NCBI GenBank assembly: GCA_009920585.1
Contig: RFZT01000024.1
Coordinates: 1-14,406 of the forward strand
DNA: 14,406 nt
From: a bacterium
Lineage (GTDB): Bacteria; Verrucomicrobiota; Verrucomicrobiia; Chthoniobacterales; Terrimicrobiaceae
Direction of reading: 5' to 3'
Part shown: positions 6,777 to 14,320 of the stretch, one piece after another
How the letters are laid out: each line of letters begins with the position of its first letter
Position numbering within the stretch: the stretch's first letter is position 1
Position numbers and translations under genes: made by a program
Notes under the pieces: generated by a model
Databases searched by the model: none
What the model saw: only the letters and a program-made list of their open reading frames with translations
Told to the model about the DNA's origin: nothing

Positions 6777-8063
6777 ATGCAAATTCTTCGTCCGAGTGAC
6801 AAGGGCTACCAGCGCCAGTTGCTGGATTTAAATCGCCGGTTTGCATCTGATCCCGCCGTCAAGGGATCAGTGGAAGAAATCCTCTCCGCCGTTGCCAAAG
6901 AGGGCGATGCCGCACTCCTGCGTTATACAAAAAAATTCGGCGGCCCCGATTTGGAAGCTCGTGGGATTCCCGTGACACCTCAGGAAGTCGCCTCCGCCTT
7001 GGCCGCACTCCCTGCCGAAACCGCGAAAGCGATTCAAGCCGCCAAGGCGAATGTAAAAGCCTTTGCAAAACGGAGCTTGAAAAAAAGTTGGTTCATGAAA
7101 AACCGCCAAGGCGCGATCGTCGGTGAGCGTCATGAGCCCTTCCGCCGCGTTGGCATTTATATCCCCGGCGGCACAGCCCCACTCGTTTCAACAGCGGTCA
7201 TGACTTGCACTTTAGCTTCCACTGCTGGTGTAGCCGAGATCGTGGCCTCGACTCCATCCGGTCCGGACGGCAAAGTTCACCCCGCTCTTCTGGCGGCCCT
7301 CAGTCTTTGCGGAGCCACTGAGATCTACCGCGTGGGCGGCGCTCAGGCTGTTGCTGCCATGGCCTACGGGACCCCAACGATCCGCCGGGTGCAAAAGATT
7401 TTTGGCCCAGGAAATTCCTATGTCGTCGAAGCCAAGCGTCAGGTTTTGGGAGCGGTCGCCATCGACCTCCTTCCGGGCCCGAGCGAGGTGCTCGTGATCG
7501 CGGACAAGAAGGCCAAGCCCGACTGGATCGCGGCCGACCTTCTTGCTCAAGCCGAACACGGCCACGGGAGCCAAGCGATCTTGGTCACCGATTCTGAAAA
7601 AATCCTGACCGGCACGGCTAAGGCGATCGAGCGTCAATCCAAGCTCTCGAAACGTCCCGCAGAACTCGCCAAGGCTCTCAAAAACACACTCCTCATTCTC
7701 GTCAAGGACATGGATGCCGCCATTCAAGTCGCCAACGATTATGCCGCCGAGCACGTCTCCATCGCGACGGAGTTTCCCGGCGAGGTCTCGCTCTCACTCC
7801 ACACTTCGGGAGCCATTTTCCTCGGCGGTCTCTCACCCGTTGTCGCAGGCGATTTCCTCGCTGGTCCGAGCCACGAACTACCGACCGGCGGGGCTGGAAA
7901 ATCTTTCGCAGGACTCACGGTGGATCAATTCCAACGTCGTACGAGCGTGGTGATGTATGACGAAGACTCGCTGCGCGCCTCGCTGCCATTCCTCGAGACC
8001 TTCAGCGCCATCGAGGGACTCGACGCGCACGGTCGCTCGGCATCCATCCGACTCAAAAAGTGA
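6777..8063 (+). CDS. hisD: Histidinol dehydrogenase
   Basis: HisD oxidises L-histidinol to L-histidine in two NAD-dependent steps, the end of histidine synthesis. The 428-residue protein keeps all known catalytic and zinc-ligand residues, one position earlier than in E. coli: Q258 and H261 (AQAEHG), E325-H326 (NDYAAEHVSI), D359 (AGDF), H366 (GPSHELPTGG) and H418 (DAHGRSAS). The segment GIYIPGG (about 126-132) is also typical. Length is normal. It begins 6 nt after nuoH and its TGA overlaps the GTG start of folP as GTGA. No other his gene is present, so histidine genes are dispersed in this genome or at least split here. Confidence 0.98.
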   Translation: MQILRPSDKGYQRQLLDLNRRFASDPAVKGSVEEILSAVAKEGDAALLRYTKKFGGPDLEARGIPVTPQEVASALAALPAETAKAIQAAKANVKAFAKRSLKKSWFMKNRQGAIVGERHEPFRRVGIYIPGGTAPLVSTAVMTCTLASTAGVAEIVASTPSGPDGKVHPALLAALSLCGATEIYRVGGAQAVAAMAYGTPTIRRVQKIFGPGNSYVVEAKRQVLGAVAIDLLPGPSEVLVIADKKAKPDWIAADLLAQAEHGHGSQAILVTDSEKILTGTAKAIERQSKLSKRPAELAKALKNTLLILVKDMDAAIQVANDYAAEHVSIATEFPGEVSLSLHTSGAIFLGGLSPVVAGDFLAGPSHELPTGGAGKSFAGLTVDQFQRRTSVVMYDEDSLRASLPFLETFSAIEGLDAHGRSASIRLKK

Positions 8064-8899
8064 TTTGGAAAGTTCGGGGTCAGTCGCTCGATCTCACGCA
8101 CCGCGCGCTGCTGATGGGGATTGTCAACGTCACCCCGGATTCCTTCTCCGATGGGGGATCTTTTCTTGATCCCCTCGCTGCTTGCACCCACGCATTAAGG
8201 CTCGTTGAGGAAGGAGCGGACATCCTTGATATCGGAGGCGAATCAACCCGCCCGGGATCTCAAAGCGTCCCGCTCGAAGAGGAAATCCAGCGCGTGATCC
8301 CCGTGATCCAGAGACTACGCCAAGAGACGAAGGCCTTGATTTCGATTGATACCAACAAGGCTGCCGTCGCTCAGGCCGCCATGGATGCGGGCGCGGACAT
8401 TATCAATGACATCACCGGCCTGCGTGGAGATGCCAATATGCCAAGCGTGGTTTCTCAATCCGGAGCCGGCGTCATCATTATGCACATGAAAGGGACGCCC
8501 CGCACGATGCAGGATGCCCCCGCCTATCAGGATATCATGAGCGAAATCGGGGATTTTTTTCGACAGTCCGTCGCTCTCGCTTTATCCTCTGGCATCGATC
8601 CCATGAGCATCGCCCTCGACCCAGGAATTGGTTTTGGAAAAACACCTGCGCACAATCGCCAGTTGCTCGCAGGGATCGGTTCATTTGCAAAAACCGGACA
8701 CCCGATCCTCGTCGGCGCTTCCCGCAAGTCGTTTCTAGGCTGGTTGGCGGGTTCGACAGCGATGGAAGACCGCTTCTGGCCTGGCGTGGCGACCACCTCC
8801 CTCTGCCGCGAGCGAGGAGCAAGGATCTTTCGCGTTCACGATGTGAACCCCCACCACGATGCCCTGCGCATGACGGAGGCCATCCTAAATCATGTTTGA
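8060..8899 (+). CDS. folP: Dihydropteroate synthase
   Basis: FolP condenses dihydropterin pyrophosphate with p-aminobenzoate to dihydropteroate in folate synthesis and is the sulfonamide target. The 279-residue TIM-barrel protein shows all classical motifs: MGIVNVTPDSFSDGG (19-33), DIGGESTRPG (57-66), SIDTNK, NDITGLRGD, IMHMKGTP, DPGIGFGKT, GASRKSFLG and a terminal RVHDV. Length matches the family. The start is the GTG at 8060, overlapping the hisD stop; it gives the right length before the first motif. The stop region overlaps the ATG of cdaA by 8 nt. folP next to glmM is also known from Enterobacteria; here cdaA and a small gene lie between them. Confidence 0.98.
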   Translation: MIWKVRGQSLDLTHRALLMGIVNVTPDSFSDGGSFLDPLAACTHALRLVEEGADILDIGGESTRPGSQSVPLEEEIQRVIPVIQRLRQETKALISIDTNKAAVAQAAMDAGADIINDITGLRGDANMPSVVSQSGAGVIIMHMKGTPRTMQDAPAYQDIMSEIGDFFRQSVALALSSGIDPMSIALDPGIGFGKTPAHNRQLLAGIGSFAKTGHPILVGASRKSFLGWLAGSTAMEDRFWPGVATTSLCRERGARIFRVHDVNPHHDALRMTEAILNHV

Positions 8900-9767
8900 G
8901 CAATCCACCCTATTTTTGCGCCAGCAATGGACCTCCGCCGTCGAGGTAGGGATTCTGGCTGTCGTCATTTACTACATCTACACGTATCTCCGAGGAACCC
9001 ACGGGGCGCGGATCCTGATCGGCCTAGCCTTGGTATTTCTCACCCTCACGCTCGTCTCTCAAATTCTCAATCTGGAGGTGATCAGTTGGCTACTGCGGAG
9101 CATTTCTGTCTTTCTGGCCATCGCGCTGGTCGTGATATTCCAGCCCGAGTTGCGGCGCGCCCTCACAGAGTTGGGTAGTCATCGCTTTTTCTCCTCTTCC
9201 TTTGAGGAAAGGGAAACCATCGAGGACATCACTGACGCCGTTTTTGAGTTGGCCAGTAAAGGATTCGGCGCCCTCATCGCCATCGAACGTGACATCCATC
9301 TCAAGACCGTCATTGAGACCGGCGTTTCTTTGGATGCGGAATTCTCAAAGGAACTCGCCTTGACGATCTTTCACCCCAAGACGGTTCTGCACGATGGTGG
9401 CGTTGTCGTCAGTGGCGACCGCATTGTTGCCGCCGCCTGCATTTTTCCCCTCACCCAACGCGAAGACCTCGATCGCAACCTCGGCCTGCGCCACAGAGCG
9501 GGTCTGGGCCTGAGCGAGGAGTCGGATGCCGTCATGCTCATTGTCTCTGAGGAAACCGGCCAAGTTTCGATTTGTCACGGCGGGATCATTGAACGAAATC
9601 TCAGTGTGGAAAAATTCCGCCAGCGCCTGAGCAAGCTTCTGCTCCACGAAAAATATGAAAGCGATCATCCTGAACAACTGGAAGGCCAAACTCTCGAGCC
9701 TGATTCTGGCCCTAGCACTCTGGTATCTCATCAAGCAGAACGTCGCTCGGACACCCGATCGATATGA
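8892..9767 (+). CDS. cdaA: Diadenylate cyclase CdaA (DacA)
   Basis: CdaA makes cyclic di-AMP from two ATP at the cytoplasmic membrane; this messenger controls potassium and osmotic balance and is tied to cell-wall synthesis. The 291-residue protein has three N-terminal membrane helices (about 15-32, 38-56, 63-83), a linker, and the DAC domain. In that domain LHDGG (166-170) takes the place of the usual DGA motif, and LRHRAGLGLSEESDA (199-213) contains the RHR motif. FQPELRRAL after the third helix is also typical. The DGA to DGG change is mild and may be clade-specific. The C-terminal tail from about residue 255 looks unconserved and is encoded by DNA that also encodes a small membrane peptide in another frame. 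It overlaps folP by 8 nt. Confidence 0.96.
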   Translation: MFEQSTLFLRQQWTSAVEVGILAVVIYYIYTYLRGTHGARILIGLALVFLTLTLVSQILNLEVISWLLRSISVFLAIALVVIFQPELRRALTELGSHRFFSSSFEERETIEDITDAVFELASKGFGALIAIERDIHLKTVIETGVSLDAEFSKELALTIFHPKTVLHDGGVVVSGDRIVAAACIFPLTQREDLDRNLGLRHRAGLGLSEESDAVMLIVSEETGQVSICHGGIIERNLSVEKFRQRLSKLLLHEKYESDHPEQLEGQTLEPDSGPSTLVSHQAERRSDTRSI

Positions 9768-9831
9768 TTTTGGTCGCGGTCCGGCTGCTGGCATCACCAG
9801 CAATGAGGCACCCAAAATCCCTTTTAAATAG
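9655..9831 (+). CDS. 58-residue membrane peptide, CdaR/YbbR N-terminal-like (mini-CdaR)
   Basis: This small gene overlaps the cdaA 3' end by 113 nt in the +1 frame and stops 2 nt before the glmM ATG. The product starts MKAIILNNWKAKLSSLILAL, continues ALWYLIKQNV, then has a short polar tail of about 28 residues (TPDRYDFGRG, ending PFK). The pattern NNW-x-x-KL-x-SL-hydrophobic-LWYLI is what begins CdaR/YbbR-domain proteins: a short cytoplasmic N-terminus and one membrane helix (about 12-27). None of the following YbbR beta domains is present. CdaR is a partner and regulator of CdaA and is normally encoded between cdaA and glmM, the exact place found here. The ATG at 9655 is the first start after an in-frame TGA at 9628-9630, so no longer form exists. 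Reality of the gene rests on motif, position and spacing; function is inferred. Confidence 0.72.
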   Translation: MKAIILNNWKAKLSSLILALALWYLIKQNVARTPDRYDFGRGPAAGITSNEAPKIPFK

Positions 9832-9833
9832 AC

Positions 9834-11207
9834 ATGAATCAAAAAAAACTTTTTGGAACTGACGGCGTTCGCGGAGTCGCCAATATCGAGCCCGTCACAG
9901 CCGAGACCGCACTCAAACTCGGTCGCGCCGCAGCCCACGTCTTTGCAGAAACCCGCGCTCACGCCCGTAGCGGACGCTTGAAAATCGTCATCGGCAAAGA
10001 TACCCGCCTCTCCGGATACATGCTCGAGCACGCGATGGTCGCGGGCTTGACCTCGCTCGGTTGCGATGCCCTTCTCATCGGCCCGCTTCCCACGCCGGGC
10101 GTCGCCTACATCACGCGCTCGCTCCGCGCCGACGCCGGCATCGTCCTCTCCGCATCCCACAATCCCTACGAAGACAACGGCATCAAATTTTTCCGCCACG
10201 ATGGGTATAAGCTGGATGATGAAATCGAAGCTCGGATCGAAAATCTCGTCTTCAGCGGCGAGATCGAGACCATCCGCCCCACCGCGACCAAGATCGGGAA
10301 GGCGCACCGCATCGATGATGCCTTGGGACGCTACGTGGAATTTGCGAAGCAAAGCTTCCCGCGCGGCTTCACTCTCGAATCCCTTCGCATCGCGTTAGAT
10401 TGCGCCAATGGCGCCGCCTACAAATCCAGCCCATGCATTCTTCGTGAGCTTGGAGCCGATCTGATCGTTCACAACAACCACCCTACCGGCACTAACATCA
10501 ACACCGATTGCGGGAGCACGCATCCCGAGCACATCCAGCGCTTCACCCAAGAATGCAAGGCCCAGATCGGCATCACGCATGACGGCGACGCCGACAGGAT
10601 GTTACTCTGCGATGAAAATGGCGAACTCGTCGACGGCGACGAGATCATGGCCATCGCCGCCGTCGATTACCTCAAACGCGGATGCCTGAACGGAAATACA
10701 CTCGTCGCTACGGTGATGAGCAACTTCGGACTCGATGAGACACTGGAAGCCCATGGCGGCCGCGTGCTCCGCACCAAAGTCGGCGATCGCTACGTGATCG
10801 AGGCCATGCTTCGCGAAGGCTATAATGTCGGTGGCGAGCAGAGCGGACACATGATCTTCGGCGACTTCGCGACCACAGGGGACGGTATCGTGAGCGCGCT
10901 TCAGATCCTCCGCGTCATGATTGAGACCGGCCAACCGCTCAGCGAACTCAAAAAAGTCCTGAAAAAATACCCGCAAGCCCAGCGCAACCTTCGCGTGAAG
11001 GACAAGCCGGACTTAGAAACAATCGCAGGCCTTCAGTCGCTTCTCAACGAAGCCGAATCGACCTTGAAAGGCAAGGGCCGCGTCCTCCTTCGCTACTCCG
11101 GTACAGAGCCAAAAATCCGCCTCCTTCTGGAAGGTCGGGAACAAGATGTGATCGATCAGCATGCCGATCGCATTGCCGGATTGCTTCAAGAAACCATCGG
11201 CGCCTAA
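9834..11207 (+). CDS. glmM: Phosphoglucosamine mutase
   Basis: GlmM converts glucosamine-6-phosphate to glucosamine-1-phosphate for UDP-GlcNAc, peptidoglycan and lipopolysaccharide. The 457-residue protein begins MNQKKLFGTDGVRGVAN. It has the phosphoserine loop SASHNP with catalytic S108, the metal loop DGDADR (250-255), the sugar loop GGEQSG (333-338) and the phosphate loop RYSGTEPKIR (420-429). This set and the GTDGVRG start identify GlmM rather than PgM/ManB. It follows the mini-CdaR gene by 2 nt, so it is probably translated by coupling. In Firmicutes GlmM interacts with CdaA and lowers c-di-AMP output, so the cdaA-small gene-glmM order is likely meaningful. It ends 7 nt before the stop of a convergent gene. 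Confidence 0.98.
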   Translation: MNQKKLFGTDGVRGVANIEPVTAETALKLGRAAAHVFAETRAHARSGRLKIVIGKDTRLSGYMLEHAMVAGLTSLGCDALLIGPLPTPGVAYITRSLRADAGIVLSASHNPYEDNGIKFFRHDGYKLDDEIEARIENLVFSGEIETIRPTATKIGKAHRIDDALGRYVEFAKQSFPRGFTLESLRIALDCANGAAYKSSPCILRELGADLIVHNNHPTGTNINTDCGSTHPEHIQRFTQECKAQIGITHDGDADRMLLCDENGELVDGDEIMAIAAVDYLKRGCLNGNTLVATVMSNFGLDETLEAHGGRVLRTKVGDRYVIEAMLREGYNVGGEQSGHMIFGDFATTGDGIVSALQILRVMIETGQPLSELKKVLKKYPQAQRNLRVKDKPDLETIAGLQSLLNEAESTLKGKGRVLLRYSGTEPKIRLLLEGREQDVIDQHADRIAGLLQETIGA

Positions 11208-11214
11208 AAATCGG

Positions 11215-11766
11215 CTACCAGAAAAGAATAGCGCATACCAGTAGCGCCACACCGTAACCGACGCCACCAAGGCAGACTAACTTCCAACGTGTCGTCGAAG
11301 CTGTGACCACCTTGATCGCATCGCGCACAAGGTAGGGCATGCCGACCATGAACAAGCCCGCCAGCACCCATCCGTAGGCCAGCGTCACAAGCAGCAATCG
11401 ACTCGTCTCCGTGCGCAGCACAGCGGACTCAAGCAACACCTCGGCGGCCAACAGCAGGAGCATTCCAAGCGCCCTCGCTGCCAAAAATTCTTCCACGTAA
11501 AGCCACGCAAGAATCGCGCCGGCGACGATGCCCGTGAGCATGATTTGACGAAGCTTCGAAAATTCCCCCAGATCGACATCCTGAACGAGAAAGAACGCCC
11601 ACACAGCCGCCATCATCAATAAAATCGTCGCCGCTGCCCTAGAGCGGGGAAAGGCCTTAGCAAAAGCCATCGCCTTTGGACCACCCACCCATGCTGCCGC
11701 ATGACCCAAGAGCAACAAGACACCGACAGCGATACCGACGGACTGCAAAGAAAGAGAATAGATCAT
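11215..11766 (-). CDS. Polytopic membrane protein of unknown function
   Basis: I do not recognise a family. From the ATG at 11766-11764 the product has 183 residues and about six predicted membrane helices (about 7-27, 44-61, 75-91, 97-113, 123-143, 163-182), with few polar loops and no catalytic motif. This start is preferred over an upstream one at 11817 because its ATG overlaps the rnc TAA as TAATG, and the product then starts directly ahead of the first helix. The gene is therefore probably coupled to rnc. Its 3' end converges on glmM with a 7-nt gap and no terminator hairpin between them. It could be an integral envelope protein; no transport or enzymatic role can be read from the sequence. 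Confidence 0.8.
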   Translation of the reverse strand: MIYSLSLQSVGIAVGVLLLLGHAAAWVGGPKAMAFAKAFPRSRAAATILLMMAAVWAFFLVQDVDLGEFSKLRQIMLTGIVAGAILAWLYVEEFLAARALGMLLLLAAEVLLESAVLRTETSRLLLVTLAYGWVLAGLFMVGMPYLVRDAIKVVTASTTRWKLVCLGGVGYGVALLVCAILFW

Positions 11767-12488
11767 TAATTTTGGAGATTCAGCAAAGGCGTCGGCACTT
11801 TTTCGGATTTTTCCCAATGGCGTTCGCTGAGCGCGACTTGGGCAGCGGCGACTTGCGCTTCCTTTTTACTCGATCCGCATCCGCGTCCGAGTTCCTGACC
11901 ATTCCAAACCACACTGCAAATGAAGTTTTTCGAATGTTCCGGACCGCTTTGCGAAAGGATCTGATATTCCGGTGCGGCGGGTTCGATCGCTTGCAGGATT
12001 TCCTGCAAAAATCCCTTGGGATTGATTTCTTCCGGTTGGTTGGCGATCTCCGTGAAGACTTCCTCCATCTGACGTAGAATAAAAATACGAGCGGCATCGA
12101 ATCCTCCATCGAGGTAGATCGCACCAACGAGAGATTCGAAGACATCGGCCAGTGTCGAAGCTCTTTCCCGCCCCCCGCTGGATTCCTCTCCGCGACCCAT
12201 CATGATGTAGGAACCGAGATCCAGCTTGGCCGCGCGATTGCGCAGCGCTGTGCGTGAGACGATGCGTGTACGAAGCTTCGTGAGCTGACCCTCGCCAAAA
12301 TCGGGAAACATACGGAAAAGATGCTCGGTCACGGAAACCTGGATCACAGAATCTCCCAAAAATTCGAGACGCTGATTATCAAATGGATAGTTTTTCCGTT
12401 CGAGAGAAATACTCGGATGCGTGAGCGCCTCGGCAAGAAGCAGCCCGTTGCGGAATTTGTACAAAATTCGCTCCTCGAGAGGATTCAT
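11766..12488 (-). CDS. rnc: Ribonuclease III
   Basis: RNase III cleaves double-stranded RNA, including the rRNA precursor and mRNA stems. With the ATG at 12488 the protein has 240 residues, near E. coli (226), and starts MNPLEERILYKFRN, about the usual distance before the first helix. The catalytic domain has QRLEFLGDSV (39-48; E42, D46) and LADVFESLVGAIYLD (113-127; D115, E118), matching E. coli E41, D45, D114 and E117. The C-terminal dsRNA-binding domain starts at about NPKGFLQEILQ and ends with GRGCGSSKKEAQVAAAQVAL. Upstream in-frame starts at 12518, 12512 and a TTG at 12560 are possible but would add residues without family support. The stop overlaps the next gene as TAATG. The usual partner era is not seen. 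Confidence 0.95.
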   Translation of the reverse strand: MNPLEERILYKFRNGLLLAEALTHPSISLERKNYPFDNQRLEFLGDSVIQVSVTEHLFRMFPDFGEGQLTKLRTRIVSRTALRNRAAKLDLGSYIMMGRGEESSGGRERASTLADVFESLVGAIYLDGGFDAARIFILRQMEEVFTEIANQPEEINPKGFLQEILQAIEPAAPEYQILSQSGPEHSKNFICSVVWNGQELGRGCGSSKKEAQVAAAQVALSERHWEKSEKVPTPLLNLQN

Positions 12489-12640
12489 AATCGAGTTTTT
12501 CAAAGCTTCCATGACCATTAAAAAATAGGACGCTTTAGAATGAGACTCCTTGTACAGCAACTAAAAAACATAACTTACAATCTACCGATAGCGCTGGCGG
12601 GAGCAAGCTTGGGATGCATTTGCTGATTTTTTGCCCATGA

Positions 12641-12672
12641 CGAGACCATTCCACAACCTAGACTGAGTCTCG
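12641..12672 (+). repeat. Inverted repeat just before the FtsB-like gene start
   Basis: CGAGAC (12641-12646) and GTCTCG (12667-12672) are exact reverse complements separated by 20 nt, ending at the base before the ATG at 12673. A hairpin here could affect the start, or the true start may lie further downstream. The stem is short and could be chance. Confidence 0.25.
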
Positions 12673-13098
12673 ATGCCCCGCATTCCAAATGAAGAGGGGT
12701 TTGCATTTCGTGGCGCATCGAGTAGGCATACATTCGTGCAACAACTCAGTTCCAAACGCCGCCGCAATCCCGAAGTCTGGAGCATGGCGAACCGCCTCAT
12801 TAGCCTCCTCATCGTCATGGGTGCGTTGGCTTTCTTGATGATGGCATTCTACCCAGAGTGGACGCGTAAAAAAGACCTCTCGAGCCAACTGGCCAAAGAG
12901 AAATCCAAACTCTCCGCGGAGGAACTCCTCCGCAAACAGCGCAGCCGTGAAGTGGATCTCCTAAAAAACGACCCGGAATACGTTGAAGCCATCGCCCGCG
13001 ATAAAATTGGCGTCATGAAGGAAGGCGAGACCATTTACCGCCTCGACTCCCCCGGCCCGACACCCGCCGCTATCACCGCCAAACCGGCGAACCCCTGA
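12673..13098 (+). CDS. FtsB/DivIC-like septum formation protein
   Basis: FtsB/DivIC proteins are bitopic membrane proteins of the divisome that bind FtsL and FtsQ/DivIB. The product, up to 141 residues, has a basic cytoplasmic N-terminus (KRRR at about 28-31) and one membrane helix (about 40-60). A charged coiled-coil-like stretch follows (about 65-97), then the family's conserved end YVEAIARDKIGVMKEGETIYRLD (about 103-125), given here as YVEAIARDKIG plus VMKEGETIYRLD. The tail is proline-rich. Start choice is uncertain: ATG 12673 gives a 37-residue extension, GTG 12736 and ATG 12784 are alternatives. The last would leave only a short N-terminus as in E. coli FtsB. It is divergent from rnc and 45 nt upstream of prfB. 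Confidence 0.82.
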   Translation: MPRIPNEEGFAFRGASSRHTFVQQLSSKRRRNPEVWSMANRLISLLIVMGALAFLMMAFYPEWTRKKDLSSQLAKEKSKLSAEELLRKQRSREVDLLKNDPEYVEAIARDKIGVMKEGETIYRLDSPGPTPAAITAKPANP

Positions 13099-13113
13099 TT
13101 TCATTTGCCGACG

Positions 13114-13129
13114 CTATCCAGGCTGATAG
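13114..13129 (+). repeat. Short hairpin between the FtsB-like gene and prfB
   Basis: CTATC (13114-13118) and GATAG (13125-13129) form a 5-bp inverted repeat with a 6-nt loop in the 45-nt gap upstream of prfB. No U-tract follows directly, so a terminator is not supported. It may be a leader structure or chance. Confidence 0.25.
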
Positions 13130-13143
13130 TTTAGGCCCCTTTT

Positions 13144-14281
13144 ATGAGCGACGAACTGCAGACACTCGATACCTCCGCGACCAAAGCCAGACTGGCCTCG
13201 TTGCGGAGGTTTCTTTGACTTACCCACACTCACTCGCCGCTTAGCGGAAATCGAGGCCCGCATGGCCGATCCTGGATTCTGGGACAACCGCGAACGCGCC
13301 CAACGCGAAGTCGCTGAAGTTTCCTCCCTGCGTGGAAAAATCAACCCACTCCAAACTCTCGAATCTCGAGTCGCCGATCTCGATATCCTGAAGGAACTCG
13401 CCGCTGAAGAAGCTCCGGAAAATCAAGCCGCCGCGGTCGCTGAAGTGATGGGAGAATTTTCTTCGATCCAAAAAGATCTCGATAAATTCGAGATCGCGTC
13501 GCTGCTCTCGGGGGATTACGACAACTGCCCCGCCTTCATGACAATCAATGCCGGCGCGGGTGGAACGGAATCTTGCGACTGGGCGGATATGCTCCTGCGA
13601 ATGTATCAGCGCTGGATGGAACGCCACGACATCCAATACAGCATCACGGATATCCAACTCGGTGAAGAAGCCGGCATCAAATCCGCCACATTACGGGTCA
13701 CCGGTGAGAACGCTTATGGCTATCTCCAGACGGAACGCGGCGTTCACCGCTTGGTTCGCATTTCCCCATTCGACTCAAACAAGCGCCGCCACACGTCGTT
13801 TGCCAGCATGGACGTGATTCCGGAAATCGAAGACGTGCCAGTGGAAGTCAACGAAGCCGACATCAAGCTCGACACCTTCCGTGCGGGCGGCAAGGGAGGC
13901 CAAAACGTGAACAAGGTTGAGACCGCCTGCCGCCTCACTCACATTCCTTCGGGCATCGTCGTGGCTTGCCAAGCGGAACGCAGTCAGGGACGCAACCGCG
14001 AACTCGCTCTCCAGTTGCTCAAAGCGAAGCTTTTCCAAATCGAAAGCGACAAAAAACGCGCTGAGGTGGACCGCCAATACGGAGAAAAGGGCGATGTGGC
14101 TTGGGGCAACCAAATCCGCAGCTATGTCTTCCAGCCCTACCAAATGGTCAAAGATCTTCGCACCGGCGTGAAAACCGGCGACATCCAGGCCGTGATGGAT
14201 GGCGATATCGATGCCTTTATCGAGGGCAAACTCCGAGGCCTCACTTACAAAAAGGGCGCCGAGGAAGAAGACGAGGATTAG
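13144..14281 (+). CDS. prfB: Peptide chain release factor 2, with programmed +1 frameshift
   Basis: RF2 terminates translation at UGA and UAA. The gene is read in two frames: 24 codons from the ATG at 13144, an in-frame TGA at 13216-13218, then the +1 frame from GAC at 13217 to the TAG at 14279-14281, giving 378 residues. The joined sequence runs ...RRFL-DLPTLTRRLAEIEARMADPGFWDN, a typical RF2 N-terminus. The codon-recognition tripeptide SPF (about 207-209) and the hydrolysis motif GGQ (about 251-253, within RAGGKGGQNVNKVETA) match E. coli RF2 positions. When RF2 is scarce the ribosome shifts at CTT-TGA and makes more RF2. The gene's own stop is TAG, which RF1 reads. No Shine-Dalgarno precedes the ATG. 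Confidence 0.96.
13205..13219 (+). promoter_or_regulatory. RF2 autoregulatory +1 frameshift site
   Basis: The element has GGAGG (13205-13209), then TTT, the slippery CTT (13213-13215), the TGA (13216-13218) and a C (13219). This is the arrangement known from E. coli, where a Shine-Dalgarno-like stretch 3 nt upstream of CTT-TGA-C pushes the ribosome to +1. Both the CTT-TGA-C core and the spacing are preserved here. Confidence 0.95.
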
Positions 14282-14320
14282 CTCCCCTCCTCCCTGCATC
14301 TCAAAAGTTGATTGCCGCTT

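Noticed and set aside
9345..10352. Long antisense ORF of 335 codons across cdaA and glmM
   Set aside because: It lies opposite two strongly conserved genes and the mini-CdaR; its product has no coherent domain. Long antisense ORFs are expected from the codon bias of the sense genes.
11208..11214. Bidirectional terminator between glmM and the convergent membrane gene
   Set aside because: The gap is 7 nt and no GC-rich hairpin with a U-tract was seen around it.
11767..11817. Upstream start at 11817 for the membrane protein
   Set aside because: It would overlap rnc by 52 nt and add 17 polar residues; the ATG in TAATG at 11766 gives coupling and a normal start before the first helix.
12489..12560. 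TTG start at 12560 for rnc
   Set aside because: It adds 24 residues absent from RNase III homologues; the ATG at 12488 fits the family N-terminus. The ATG at 12518 cannot be excluded.
12576..12581. TACAAT as a -10 box for the FtsB-like gene
   Set aside because: It matches 5 of 6 bases, but the nearest -35-like sequence (TTGTAC at 12550) is 20 nt away, too far for a confident promoter.
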